Positions 7,461 to 15,631 of a stretch of 64,000 nt of DNA are shown here, in pieces. The position numbers were made by a program, and so were the translations under genes. The DNA comes from Gaiellasilicea sp963806955 (GTDB lineage: Bacteria > Actinomycetota > Thermoleophilia > Gaiellales > Gaiellaceae). Position 1 is the first letter of the stretch. Every line of letters begins with the position of its first letter. The notes below the pieces were generated by a model, which had not been told where the DNA came from, did not search any database, and was given only the letters and a program-made list of their open reading frames with translations. Location: positions 806,001 through 870,000 of the forward strand of contig CAWDZG010000001.1 in the NCBI GenBank assembly GCA_963806955.1. The letters run 5' to 3'.

Positions 7461-8356
7461 CAGCCGATCTCCTCGCCCGTGAGCAGGACGAAGACGTCCT
7501 CCAGGTTCGCCGGCCGACGCTCGCCGTCGAGCGCGAGCCCGTTGCCGTTGTCCATGCCGAGCACGGCGACGCTGGTGCCGGTGCGCCGCGTGCGCAGGCC
7601 CGCAGCGACCGCCTCGACCTCGACCTCCGCCAGCCGTGCGGGCGGGCCGTACACCTCGAGCACCTCCGCGCCGGCGTGCTCGCGCACGAGCGCGGCCGGA
7701 GCTCCGGCCGCGACCGCTTTGCCGTGCGACATGATCAGCACGGTGTCGGCGAGGCGCTGTGCCTCCTCGATGTAGTGCGTCGACATCAGGATCGTGGTGC
7801 CCTCGCTGCGGAGGGCGTCGATCAGCGCCCACAACTCCTGGCGTACCTGCGGGTCGAGCCCGACCGTCGGCTCGTCGAGCAGGACGAGCCGCGGCCGGTG
7901 CACGAGCGCCCTCGCGATCAGGAGGCGCCGCCGCATCCCGCCCGAGAGCTTGTCCACGCGGCTGTCGCGCCGCTCGGTGAGCTTCGCCAGCACGAGCGCA
8001 CGTTCGATCGCATCGCGCCGCTCCGCATGCGGGATCCGGTACAGATGGGCGAAGACGAGCAGGTTCTGCGCAACCGTCAGCGTCACGTCGAGGTTGTCGA
8101 GCTGCGGCGCGACACCCAGCAGCGCCCGTGCCTGCTTGGACTCGCCGGGCAGGCGGTAGCCGAGCAGCTCGAGCTCGCCTTCATCCGCGATCGACTGCGC
8201 GGTCAGCAGTCGCATCGTCGTCGACTTGCCGGCCCCGTTCGGCCCGAGCAGGCCGACGCACGTCCCTTCGGGGACGTCAAGGTCGAGGCCGTCGACGGCC
8301 GTGATCACGCCGTAGCGCTTGACCACGCCGCGGAGCCTGATCGCGAGCTCGCTCAC
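7460..8356 (-). CDS. ABC exporter ATP-binding subunit (DrrA/NodI type)
   Basis: 298 aa. Walker A LLGPNGAGKST, signature LSGGMRRRL, Walker B LVLLDEPTVGLDP and the switch histidine (STHYIEEA) are all present; the C-terminal 70 residues form the variable regulatory tail of this subfamily. Start taken as the GTG at 8356, which overlaps the VOC stop (GTGA). It partners the downstream ABC-2 permease. Confidence 0.92.
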   Translation of the reverse strand: MSELAIRLRGVVKRYGVITAVDGLDLDVPEGTCVGLLGPNGAGKSTTMRLLTAQSIADEGELELLGYRLPGESKQARALLGVAPQLDNLDVTLTVAQNLLVFAHLYRIPHAERRDAIERALVLAKLTERRDSRVDKLSGGMRRRLLIARALVHRPRLVLLDEPTVGLDPQVRQELWALIDALRSEGTTILMSTHYIEEAQRLADTVLIMSHGKAVAAGAPAALVREHAGAEVLEVYGPPARLAEVEVEAVAAGLRTRRTGTSVAVLGMDNGNGLALDGERRPANLEDVFVLLTGEEIG

Positions 8357-8730
8357 ATATCGCCCTCGAACACCCCGAGCGTGTTGCCCGCCGGGTCCTT
8401 GAACCACGCTCCGGTGGGGCCGCCGTCGAAGCGGGCGATCCCGCGCTCGTCCGTCCCGAGCTGCGGGTACTGCTCGAACTGGATCCCCGCCTCGGCAAGC
8501 TTCGCGACCGCGTCCTCGATGCTCGAGACCGGGAAGTTGAGCACCGTGTGGGACGCCGGCGCGTGGTCGTCCTTCGGATAGACGAAGACCTCGCCGCCCC
8601 CTCCGAGCAGCAGCCGCAGCCCGCCCATCGCGTCGGCGACCTCCAGGCCGAGCGTCCCGCCGTAGAACTGCTTCGCGCGGTCGACGTCGTCGACCGAGAA
8701 GCTCGCGAAGGCCTGTGTGTCCTTGAGCAT
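8353..8730 (-). CDS. VOC/glyoxalase-fold protein
   Basis: 125 aa, a single VOC domain (FSVDDVDRAKQFYGGTLGLEV at the N-terminus, FKDPAGNTLGV at the C-terminus). The ATG at 8730 is preceded by AAAGGAG 5 nt away; the in-frame GTG two codons earlier sits inside that site. It is the first gene of a coupled trio with the ABC exporter, which suggests co-handling of the same compound, for example binding or detoxifying a drug (an inference from context). Confidence 0.85.
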   Translation of the reverse strand: MLKDTQAFASFSVDDVDRAKQFYGGTLGLEVADAMGGLRLLLGGGGEVFVYPKDDHAPASHTVLNFPVSSIEDAVAKLAEAGIQFEQYPQLGTDERGIARFDGGPTGAWFKDPAGNTLGVFEGDM

Positions 8731-8749
8731 CGTCACTCCTTTCTCCGGG

Positions 8750-10201
8750 TCACCGCGATTCGGCGACCATGTCGCCTACAGCATGCGCCTCCGGTGCATG
8801 GTCGTGCGCAACGGCACCACCGCCGCGGAGGAAGACAGCCGCCACCGCGCCCGCGGCCACGGCGAAGACGGTGCCGACGGCGAACGCCGCGTGGTAGCCG
8901 TCGACGAGCGCGCCGAGCGAGGGATCGCCGCCGGTGCGCGCGGCCGCGACGCTCGCGAGCACGGCCAGGCCGAGGGCGCCGCCCATCATGAACGAGGTGT
9001 TGACGACACCCGAGGCGAGCCCCGAGTCCTCCGGCTTCACGTCGCTCATCGCCGCGAGCAGCAGCGGGTTCATCGCCATCCCGATCCCGAAGCCGAGGAT
9101 GATCATGCTCGGGAGCACGTCGACCACGAAGCTGCCGTCGACTGGCGCGCGGGCGAAGAGCGCCAGCCCCGTCGCCACGAGCCCCATCCCGAGCACGAGC
9201 GGCGGCTTGACGCCGTAGCGCATCACGAGCTTCGCCGAGAGCCCGAGCGAGAACGCTCCCATGATCAGGTTCGCGGGCAGGAAGGCGAGGCCGACCTCGA
9301 GCGGGCTGTAGCCGAGCACGAGCTGGAGGTAGAGCGCCGAGAGGAAGAACATCGCGAACATCGCCGCCGACCAGAGGATCCCGACGACGTTCGACGTGGC
9401 GACGCTGCGCAGCCGGAAGATCCCGAGCGGCATCAGCGGCTCGTCGACGCGGGACTCGATCGTCAGGAACGCCGCCAGCCCGACGACCGCGGCGCCGAGC
9501 AGCCCGAGGGTGCGGCCGGACGTCCAGCCCTGCTCGTTGCCGTTGACGATCGCGTAGACGGCGAGCATCAGCGAGGCGGTGACCGTGAGCGCACCGGCCA
9601 CGTCGAGCCTGCTCTCGCTGCGCCGCCCGCCCCCTCCGGGCAGCAGGACGAGGCAGAACGCGACGACCGCGATGCCGATCGGAAGGTTGACGAGGAAGAT
9701 CCAGTTCCAGCTCAGGAGGTCGGTGAGGACGCCGCCCGCGAGCACGCCGATCGAGCCGCCCCCTGCGGCGACGAAGCCGATCACGCCCATCGCCTTCGCC
9801 CGCTCCGCCGGCTCGGTGAAGAGGAGCATGATCAGCGAGAGCGCGACCGCGGCGACGACGGCGCCGCCGATCCCCTGCACGGCCCGGGCGCCGATCAGCA
9901 TCTCCGGCGAGCTCGCGACCCCGCACACGAGCGAGGCGGCCGTGAAGAGCCCGACGCCGAACACGAACATCCGCCGCTGCCCGAAGAGGTCGCCCAGGCG
10001 CCCGGCGAGCAGCATGAAGCCGCCGAACGTGAGCGTGTACGCGTTGATCACCCAGGCGAGCGACGCCTCCGAGAAGCCGAGGTCCTCGCGGATCGAGGGA
10101 AGGGCGACGTTGACGATCGAGATGTCGAGCACGATCAGCAGGTCGCCGAGGGCGAGGACGATCAGGGCGAGCCACTTCGTGCGGTTGTCGGAGATGTTCA
10201 T
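8750..10201 (-). CDS. DHA2-family MFS drug exporter, 14 TM
   Basis: 483 aa of the EmrB/QacA type: LDISIVNVALPSI in TM1 (motif D1), GRLGDLFGQRR (motif A), ARAVQGIGGAVVAA in TM4, and 14 predicted helices. It is an inner-membrane, proton-driven efflux pump for drugs or metabolites. Start ATG 10201 with AAAGGA upstream. Two inverted repeats (10240-10261, 10265-10284) lie in its promoter region and are likely regulator sites. A VOC-ABC operon follows on the same strand. Confidence 0.92.
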   Translation of the reverse strand: MNISDNRTKWLALIVLALGDLLIVLDISIVNVALPSIREDLGFSEASLAWVINAYTLTFGGFMLLAGRLGDLFGQRRMFVFGVGLFTAASLVCGVASSPEMLIGARAVQGIGGAVVAAVALSLIMLLFTEPAERAKAMGVIGFVAAGGGSIGVLAGGVLTDLLSWNWIFLVNLPIGIAVVAFCLVLLPGGGGRRSESRLDVAGALTVTASLMLAVYAIVNGNEQGWTSGRTLGLLGAAVVGLAAFLTIESRVDEPLMPLGIFRLRSVATSNVVGILWSAAMFAMFFLSALYLQLVLGYSPLEVGLAFLPANLIMGAFSLGLSAKLVMRYGVKPPLVLGMGLVATGLALFARAPVDGSFVVDVLPSMIILGFGIGMAMNPLLLAAMSDVKPEDSGLASGVVNTSFMMGGALGLAVLASVAAARTGGDPSLGALVDGYHAAFAVGTVFAVAAGAVAAVFLRGGGAVAHDHAPEAHAVGDMVAESR

Positions 10202-10239
10202 GCGGCGGATCCTTTCGGGCGGTGGACGGTCTCGCTGGG

Positions 10240-10261
10240 TTGGACGGGCTCGGCCGTCCAA
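10240..10261. promoter_or_regulatory. Operator-like inverted repeat TTGGACGG-N6-CCGTCCAA
   Basis: Perfect 8-bp arms with a 6-bp spacer, 39 bases upstream of the MFS start, in the gap between divergent genes. The size and symmetry suit a TetR- or MarR-type repressor, but no regulator gene of that sort is adjacent. Confidence 0.5.
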
Positions 10262-10264
10262 AGT

Positions 10265-10284
10265 CATCGGTCGCGGCACCGATG
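10265..10284. promoter_or_regulatory. Second inverted repeat CATCGGT-N6-ACCGATG
   Basis: Perfect 7-bp arms with a 6-bp spacer, three bases beyond the first repeat and 32 bases before the STAS gene. It has the same spacer length as its neighbour but a different sequence. Confidence 0.4.
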
Positions 10285-10315
10285 AAGAACGACGCCCCAA
10301 CCGGTCTTCATTCCG

Positions 10316-10588
10316 ATGGCCGACTTCGCGATCTGGGGCCCGATCGCGCGCGAGGACCTCCCGGGCCTGTGCGACCGCGTCTGCACGATTCTCCGCGAGC
10401 GCGCGCCCGGCGTGACGCACTGCGACGTGACCGGCGTCGCTCCGGACGCGGTCACGGTCGACGCGCTCGCCCGGCTGCAGCTGGCCGCCCACCGGCTCGG
10501 CTGCCAGGTGCGCCTGCGCAATGCCTCCGGCGAGCTGTGCGAGCTCGTCGCCTTCATGGGTCTCGCCGACGTCCTGGCGGAGAGCTAG
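10316..10588 (+). CDS. STAS-like small protein
   Basis: 90 aa with the alternating beta/alpha pattern and hydrophobic core of STAS (anti-sigma-antagonist-like) domains: CDVTGVAPDAVTVDALARLQLAAHRLG, then VRLRNASGELCELVAFMGL. The usual phosphorylatable Ser/Thr after the DxS motif is replaced by D-A-V-T. Its stop overlaps that of the convergent ECF sigma gene by four bases. A regulatory link to that sigma factor is possible but unproven. Confidence 0.72.
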   Translation: MADFAIWGPIAREDLPGLCDRVCTILRERAPGVTHCDVTGVAPDAVTVDALARLQLAAHRLGCQVRLRNASGELCELVAFMGLADVLAES

Positions 10589-11535
10589 GCGTCGAGGCGC
10601 GGCGGCAGGCCGAAGAGCGGGAAGAGGCGCTCGGTGTCGAGGAAGAACGTGAGCTCGACGATGCGGCCGTTCTCGACCTCGAGCACCTGCAGCGCCCAGG
10701 GCTCATAGCCCTCGCCGTTCTCGGCCGGCTTGTACTGGCCGAACGCGGGTGCGCCGTTCGCCGCCGTCGTCGGTACGACGCGCGAGCCCTTGCAGCCGAT
10801 CCCGGGGCCGACCCACCAGGCGAAGATGTCGTCGCGGCCGCGCAGCCAGAGGTCGTAGGGCGGCATCGATTGGGTCGCGTCCTCGTGGATCAACTCCGTG
10901 AGCGCGTCCAGGTCGTAGCGCTCGAACGCGTCGACGTACCTCGCGAGCAGCTCGGCGTCCGCGACGTCGACGGATGCGGATCCTTCGGCTGTCAGGTTGC
11001 TCGCCTCGAGCGTGGCGCGGCCCCGCTGCAGCGCACTGTTCACCGACGCGACGCTGGTCTCGAGCAGCTCCGCGACCTCGCTCGCCTGCCAGCGCAGCAC
11101 CTCGCAGAGGATCAGGGCGGCTCGTTGCCGGGGCGGCAGATGCTGCAGCGCGGCCACGAAGGCGAGGCGGATCGTCTCGCGCGCGACGGCTGCGTCGGCC
11201 GGGTCGGGGATCGGCTCGATCCACGTCACCTCCGGCAGCGTCGCCAGGTTCTCGAGCACCGGCTCGCGCGCCGGGCCGAGGTCCATCGGCCGCGCCCGCC
11301 GCTCCCGTCCGTTCAGCATGTCGAGACAGACGTTCGTCGCGATCCGGTACAGCCACGAGCGCAGCGCCGCGCGGCCCTCGAAGCGGTCGAGCCCACGCCA
11401 GGCCCGGATCATCGTCTCCTGTACCGCGTCCTCGGCCTCGAAGCCCGAGCCGAGCATGCGGTAGCAGTACCCGGTCAGCTCCGACCGGTGCTGCTCGAGC
11501 TCGGCCACCTCGGCTGTCGCTGCGAGTTCGCTCAC
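10585..11535 (-). CDS. ECF sigma factor with C-terminal SnoaL-like domain
   Basis: 316 aa. Sigma region 2 (GYCYRMLGSGFEAEDAVQET, then RSWLYRIATNVCLD) and region 4 (LPPRQRAALILCEVLRWQ with HTH ASEVAELLETS) are followed by a SnoaL/NTF2-like domain from about residue 190. This fits the SigG/TIGR02960-like class, in which the extra domain replaces a separate anti-sigma factor. No Shine-Dalgarno; TAGGCT at 11543-11548 suggests a leaderless GTG start. Confidence 0.9.
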   Translation of the reverse strand: MSELAATAEVAELEQHRSELTGYCYRMLGSGFEAEDAVQETMIRAWRGLDRFEGRAALRSWLYRIATNVCLDMLNGRERRARPMDLGPAREPVLENLATLPEVTWIEPIPDPADAAVARETIRLAFVAALQHLPPRQRAALILCEVLRWQASEVAELLETSVASVNSALQRGRATLEASNLTAEGSASVDVADAELLARYVDAFERYDLDALTELIHEDATQSMPPYDLWLRGRDDIFAWWVGPGIGCKGSRVVPTTAANGAPAFGQYKPAENGEGYEPWALQVLEVENGRIVELTFFLDTERLFPLFGLPPRLDA

Positions 11536-11564
11536 CGGCCGGAGCCTAGCGGGTCCGCCGTCCG

Positions 11565-12263
11565 TTACGAAACGCGCTCGATCGTGATCCGAGCGGCCGC
11601 GCCGTGCCAGCCGTACGTGGCCGGAGCGAGCTCGCCCGCACCGGTGATCCCGGCATGTGGGCCGATCAACGCGCCCTCGGGGTCACGCACGAACGGGTTG
11701 CCGCAGCACGGGCCGGGGATGGAGCTCTTCAGCTCGTTGTTGCGCTCGCTGCCCGCGTCGTAGGCCATCGTCATCTGGGTCGAGCCGTGGCCCTTGAGCT
11801 TCAGGGAGTCGAGACCCGTGAAGGCGTCGTTCGTGTTCACGAGCATGCTGACGATGCTGAGCCGGTCGTAGCGGCCGCTCGTCTCGACCATGTAGCTGCG
11901 AGCCTGCCCGGACGGGATCGGGCCGCCTGCGCCCGTCGCCACGCTCGCGACGCCGTCGACGTGCGGCAGCGCCGACTCGAGTGGGCCGTTGTTCGCGTCC
12001 TCGGCGATCGCGGCGACGCCGTGGCTGGCGATCTCACCGACGCTCCAGACGTCCGCCCGCTTCGAGTGGACGACGAGCAGCGGCGGCGAGAGTGGCTGCG
12101 ACCCGGGCGCGCCGGGTCCCGGCGGGGTCAGGTTGGTGATCGTGACCCGCCACGTCTTGCCTTTGCCGTCGTCGTCTCCGTCGTCGCCGTCCGCCATCGC
12201 AGCGCCTGCGACCAGCGCCGTCACCGCGAGCGCCGCGGCCAGGACCAGGAACAGTCGTCTCAT
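11565..12263 (-). CDS. Secreted Spondin_N-domain protein
   Basis: 232 aa. Signal peptide (MRRLFLVLAAALAVTALVAG, cleavage near AMA), an acidic linker (DGDDGDDDGKGK), then a Spondin_N domain recognisable by TNLTPPGPG, SPPLLVVH, the run ending VGEIASHGVAAIAED, and SMLVNTNDAFTGLDSLKL. Two adjacent Cys lie in GPCCGNPF. In bacteria this domain occurs in exported proteins of unknown role. TTAC-type repeats 44-73 bases upstream suggest control by the adjacent two-component system. Confidence 0.88.
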   Translation of the reverse strand: MRRLFLVLAAALAVTALVAGAAMADGDDGDDDGKGKTWRVTITNLTPPGPGAPGSQPLSPPLLVVHSKRADVWSVGEIASHGVAAIAEDANNGPLESALPHVDGVASVATGAGGPIPSGQARSYMVETSGRYDRLSIVSMLVNTNDAFTGLDSLKLKGHGSTQMTMAYDAGSERNNELKSSIPGPCCGNPFVRDPEGALIGPHAGITGAGELAPATYGWHGAAARITIERVS

Positions 12264-12306
12264 TTCGTCTGCCTCCTTCGGTTGACTCGAGCGAGGCTAC
12301 GACGGC

Positions 12307-12336
12307 GGTCTTACCGAGCCGTTTCGCTGGTCTTAC
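12307..12336 (-). promoter_or_regulatory. Phased direct repeats, probable OmpR-type regulator site
   Basis: GGTCTTAC occurs at 12307-12314 and again at 12329-12336, exactly 22 bp apart, with a TTTC in phase between them at 12322. OmpR/PhoB regulators bind head-to-tail half-sites 11 bp apart. The site lies 44-73 bases before the Spondin_N start and just behind the kinase gene. Confidence 0.55.
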
Positions 12337-12348
12337 GCGCAGGTGAAC

Positions 12349-13423
12349 TCAGACCGCGGGCAGCGTGAAGGAGACGCTCGCGCCGCCGCCCGGGCGGCTT
12401 TCCGCCCAGATCCGGCCGCCGTGCGCCTCGACGAGCCCGCGCGCGATCGCGAGCCCCAGCCCCGCGCCGCTGCCACGCGCCGACGAGCGAGCCCGGTCGC
12501 CGCGCCAGAAGCGCTCGAACATCCGCTGCTCCGAGTCGGGGTCCAGGCCGTCGCCGGTGTCCTCGACGGTGACCCGGATCTCCTCGGCCCGGGGCTCGAC
12601 GCGGACCGCGACGGAGCCGTCGGCGGGCGTGTGCCGCAGCGAGTTCGTGAGCAGGTTGAGAAGGACACGCTCGACCTTGTCCGGAGCGCAGCGCACCGTG
12701 ACCGAGGAGCCGAAGTCGGCGCGTGAGCCGGACACCGCGGGCCTGCGCCTCCGCCTCGAGGCCGCGCAGGCACGACTCGACGAGCCCGAGCAGCTGCGCA
12801 TCCTCCAGCTCCAGCGTCAGCGCGCCGGCGTCGATGCGCGCGAGCTCGAAGAGGTCGTCGACGAGCGTCCCGAGCGTCCGCACCTGCTCGCGCAGCGCGG
12901 GCAGGTAGTGCTCGGGCTCCGCGAGGCCGTCCTCGAGCGCCTCCAGCATCGCCTGCATGTTCGCGAGCGGAGTGCGCAGGTCGTGGCTCGCCCAGGCGAC
13001 GAACTGGGTGCGGGTGTCGAAGAGCTCCTCGAGCCGGGCGGCCATCTGGTTGAAGCGCTCGGCCAGCTCGGCGAGCTCGCGCTGGCCGGGAGCGTCGGCG
13101 CGGGCGCTCAGGTCACCCGCCGCGAGCCTGTCCGCGGCGCGGCGCAGCGGCTCGATCCCGCTGCCGATCGAGCGCACGACGCTGAGCGCCGCGGCGACGG
13201 CTGCGGTGGCAGCTGCGGCGGCGACCCCGAGGACGGCCAGGTCGTGCTCGGAGTCGAACATGACGAGCCCGGAGAGGACGACCGCGCCGAGCGGCAGCAG
13301 CACGGCGAGCAGCGCGAGCCCGGCGAGCTGCAGGCGGAGCGTCGGCAGCCGGCGGAGCCCGGCGCCAGCGAGCAGGCCCGCGGCGAGCGTCGCCCCGGCC
13401 ACGACGAACGCGAACCCGATCAC
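12349..13423 (-). pseudogene. Two-component sensor histidine kinase, frameshifted
   Basis: Membrane kinase with two N-terminal helices, a HAMP-like linker (SGIEPLRRAADRLAAGD), H-box SHDLRTPLAN and, in a different frame, a complete ATPase domain (NLLTNSLRHTP, DTGDGLDPDS, GSGAGLGLAIARGL). The frame changes near 12725, between EAQARGVRL and ADFGSSVTV; one base is lost or gained. Everything else is intact, so sequencing error is likely. The GTG start at 13423 overlaps the response-regulator stop (GTGA). As read, the first frame runs out of the domain and stops at 12311. Confidence 0.85.
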
Positions 13424-14097
13424 GAGGCGAACCTGTAGCCGACGCCCCACACCGTCTCGAGCAGCGTCGGCCGGGAGGGATCGTCCTCGATCTTCTCGCG
13501 CAGCCGCCGCACGTGCACGGTGACGGTGCCGGTGTCGAGCGCGGGCGCGTAGCCCCAGACGCGGTCCATCAGCTGGTCGCGCGAGAACACCTGCCGGCGG
13601 TTGCTGGCGAGGAACCAGAGCAGGTCGAACTCCCGCGCGGTCAGCCGGAGCGCCTCGCCCGCTTTGGTCACCTCGCGCGCGCCCGCGTCGATCTCGAGGT
13701 CGCCGACCGTGAGCCGCGCCTCGCCGAAGACCGGCGGAGCCGACCGGCGCAGCACCGTGCGCACGCGGGCAGCGAGCTCGCGCGGCGAGAACGGCTTCGT
13801 CACGTAGTCGTCGGCGCCGAGCTCGAGCCCGACGATCCGGTCCGCCTCCTCCCCGCGTGCGGTCAGCAGGATCACCGGCAGATCCGAGCGCGCCCGGATC
13901 CAGCGGCAGAGGGAGAGGCCGTCCAGCTCCGGCAGCATCACGTCGAGCACGACGAGGTCGGGCGGGTCGCGCTCGAGCAGGGCGCGTGCGTGCTCGCCGT
14001 CCCCCGACTCGAGCGTGCGATAGCCCTCGCGCTCGAGATAGCGGACGACCACCTCGCGCACGATCGGCTCGTCGTCGACGACCAGAACAGTGGTCAT
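13420..14097 (-). CDS. OmpR/PhoB-family response regulator
   Basis: 225 aa. Receiver domain with the acidic pair in VVDDEP, phospho-Asp in LVVLDVMLPELDG and Lys in TKPFSPREL; C-terminal winged helix (LTAREFDLLWFLASN, TVTVHVRRLREKIE, VWGVGYRF). It controls transcription with the downstream kinase, to which it is coupled. Phased TTAC-type sites lie before the two flanking secreted-protein genes and are its likely targets. Confidence 0.93.
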   Translation of the reverse strand: MTTVLVVDDEPIVREVVVRYLEREGYRTLESGDGEHARALLERDPPDLVVLDVMLPELDGLSLCRWIRARSDLPVILLTARGEEADRIVGLELGADDYVTKPFSPRELAARVRTVLRRSAPPVFGEARLTVGDLEIDAGAREVTKAGEALRLTAREFDLLWFLASNRRQVFSRDQLMDRVWGYAPALDTGTVTVHVRRLREKIEDDPSRPTLLETVWGVGYRFAS

Positions 14098-14158
14098 GGA
14101 GTCGATTGTCGCGCCGATCGCGTCCACCCGTGTTGCGAGAGCCTTAATTCGGCGCTCG

Positions 14159-14623
14159 TCAGCGGACGAGCGCGCCGCCGGGCCGCACGACGAGCCAGAG
14201 CCCGCCGAAGCCGAAGACGTTCTGGCACCGGACTTCATTCGGGCCCTCGTGGGCGTAGTAGTAGAGCGGCCAGCCGTTGTAGGTGACCTGCAGGCGCCCG
14301 TCACGCCGCTTCGTCGTCCCGAGCAGCGAGCGCTTCACGCCCACGCCGGCACGCACGGTGCTCGGCTTGAAGTAGACGGGCCACGCTTTCGCGCACTCGC
14401 CGTAGCAGCGGCTCGGCTTGCCGCGGCGGTCGCCGGTGAAGGCGTAGAGGACGCGGTTGCGCCCGTCGAAGAGAATCCGGCCGTAGCGGGTCGACTTGAC
14501 GGTCAGCGTCGCCCGGGCGTCCGCCCGCGCCTCGGCCTCGCCGCCCGCGCGGGCAACCGCGCCGGGAAGGGCGGCGATGACAACGGCTGCGACGACGAGC
14601 GCGAGCACGAGCGACTTTCTCAC
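14159..14623 (-). CDS. Secreted repeat protein (COG4315, Yx(F/W/Y)xxD type)
   Basis: 154 aa. Signal peptide (VRKSLVLALVVAAVVIAALP), then two copies of the family motif: LYAFTGD after ILFDGRNR, and PLYYYAHEGP near the C-terminus. The intervening CYGECAKAWPVYF is typical of COG4315/secreted-repeat lipoproteins, although there is no lipobox here. GTG start at 14623 is fixed by AGGAGGAG upstream. Function of the family is unknown. TTAC-type phased sites lie 53-82 bases upstream. Confidence 0.85.
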   Translation of the reverse strand: MRKSLVLALVVAAVVIAALPGAVARAGGEAEARADARATLTVKSTRYGRILFDGRNRVLYAFTGDRRGKPSRCYGECAKAWPVYFKPSTVRAGVGVKRSLLGTTKRRDGRLQVTYNGWPLYYYAHEGPNEVRCQNVFGFGGLWLVVRPGGALVR

Positions 14624-14675
14624 GGTTCTCCTCCTGGACGGTTGCGGTGCAACGTAGTCCGGCGAGGTGCCGCGG

Positions 14676-14705
14676 TCGTTACAGAAGCCTGAACGATCTC
14701 TTAAC
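14676..14705 (-). promoter_or_regulatory. 11-bp-phased half-sites upstream of the secreted repeat gene
   Basis: TTACA (14679), TGAAC (14690) and TTAAC (14701) are spaced exactly 11 bp apart. They resemble the repeats before the Spondin_N gene and lie at nearly the same distance from the start codon. The last half-site overlaps the end of the neighbouring SRPBCC gene. Confidence 0.5.
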
Positions 14706-15141
14706 GCGCCTCGAGGAGCCGCTTCAGCAGCGCGAGGTCCTTGCGGTTCGCGCTCCGCATCGCCCGGACAAGGACCGGCGCGGCGAGCCCCTTGAAGCCG
14801 GAGGGCTCGCCGCGGTTGCGCAGCTTCATCGCCGTCCCGCCGCGGGACGTGTCGGCCCAGCTGTAGGTCGTCTCCATCGCGAACGGCCCGTCCGCCGTGC
14901 TCATCACGAGCCGCACGCCGGGCTCGAGCTCCCGCACCTCGTACGTGTAGGCGAGCCGGCGCCCGAGGAAGCGGGCGACGAAGGCGACCTGCGAGCCGAG
15001 GCCGAGCGGCGGTGCCGTGTGCCACTCGACCGACTCGATGTTCCGGTACCACGCCGTCGCGTTGTCGGGATCGGCCGCAAAGGCGGCGACCTCGGCTCGC
15101 GGCCGCGCGATCTCGGTCTCGGTCAGGACGTCGACCCGCAT
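14701..15141 (-). CDS. SRPBCC (polyketide cyclase/START-like) protein
   Basis: 146 aa, one START-type ligand-binding fold: TETEIARPRAEVAAFAADPD at the N-terminus, then GSQVAFVARFLGRRLAYTYEV and TTYSWADTSRGGTAMKLRNRG. It probably binds a hydrophobic small molecule. It lies 4 bases behind another SRPBCC gene, probably in one operon. Confidence 0.8.
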   Translation of the reverse strand: MRVDVLTETEIARPRAEVAAFAADPDNATAWYRNIESVEWHTAPPLGLGSQVAFVARFLGRRLAYTYEVRELEPGVRLVMSTADGPFAMETTYSWADTSRGGTAMKLRNRGEPSGFKGLAAPVLVRAMRSANRKDLALLKRLLEAR

Positions 15142-15145
15142 ACCG

Positions 15146-15562
15146 CTAGACGAAGACCGGGTCGGGGGCGCCGGTCTCGGCGTACACCTTCAGCTTCGTC
15201 ATGATCTGCCCCCAGGTATATGCGACCCGGCCCGTCTCCTCGTCGTCGTCGAAGCCGGCGTGGCGGAACGTGACCGTCGAGCCGCCCTCGCGGGGATCCA
15301 CGTCCCAGCGCACGGTCGTCCCGACCCAGTGCGGCGGGAACGTCTCGGTACGCCAGACGACGGTCCGCTCGTCGGACTGCTCGAGCTTGAGGTCGAACGG
15401 CAGCGGCGCCTCGGCGAACTCGAGCGTCAGCGTCTCGCCCACCTCGGCCGGCACCTCCGCCCGCGTCGTCCAGAAGCCCTTGATCCCGTCGGTCGTCTTG
15501 ACGGCGTCGAGCACCTTCTCCGGGGCTGCGTCGACGTCGAACCGGAACAGCACGTCACTCAT
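15146..15562 (-). CDS. SRPBCC/AHSA1-family protein
   Basis: 138 aa. FRFDVDAAPEKVLDAVKTTD and GIKGFWTT mark the N-terminal half, DVDPREGGSTVTFRH the C-terminal half, typical of the AHSA1-like SRPBCC group. Start ATG 15562 with AAAGGAG; the in-frame ATG at 15577 lacks one. It is divergent from an ArsR gene, the standard arrangement for this family. Confidence 0.82.
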   Translation of the reverse strand: MSDVLFRFDVDAAPEKVLDAVKTTDGIKGFWTTRAEVPAEVGETLTLEFAEAPLPFDLKLEQSDERTVVWRTETFPPHWVGTTVRWDVDPREGGSTVTFRHAGFDDDEETGRVAYTWGQIMTKLKVYAETGAPDPVFV

Positions 15563-15610
15563 CTCGTCTCCTTTCATTTCAGTGGTGACGCAAATCTAGC
15601 AAATGTTTCA

Positions 15611-15630
15611 GCGATCGGTAAAATGATCGC
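15611..15630 (+). promoter_or_regulatory. ArsR promoter and operator-like repeat
   Basis: TAAAAT (15619-15624) is a good -10 box 7 bases before the ATG at 15632. It is flanked by an inverted repeat GCGATC (15611-15616) / GATCGC (15625-15630). A repressor bound here would cover the promoter, consistent with autoregulation. Confidence 0.5.
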
Positions 15631-15631
15631 G

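Noticed and set aside
8717..10285. 522-codon plus-strand open frame opposite the MFS exporter
   Set aside because: Low-complexity charged sequence with no recognisable fold; the minus strand carries an intact 14-TM transporter.
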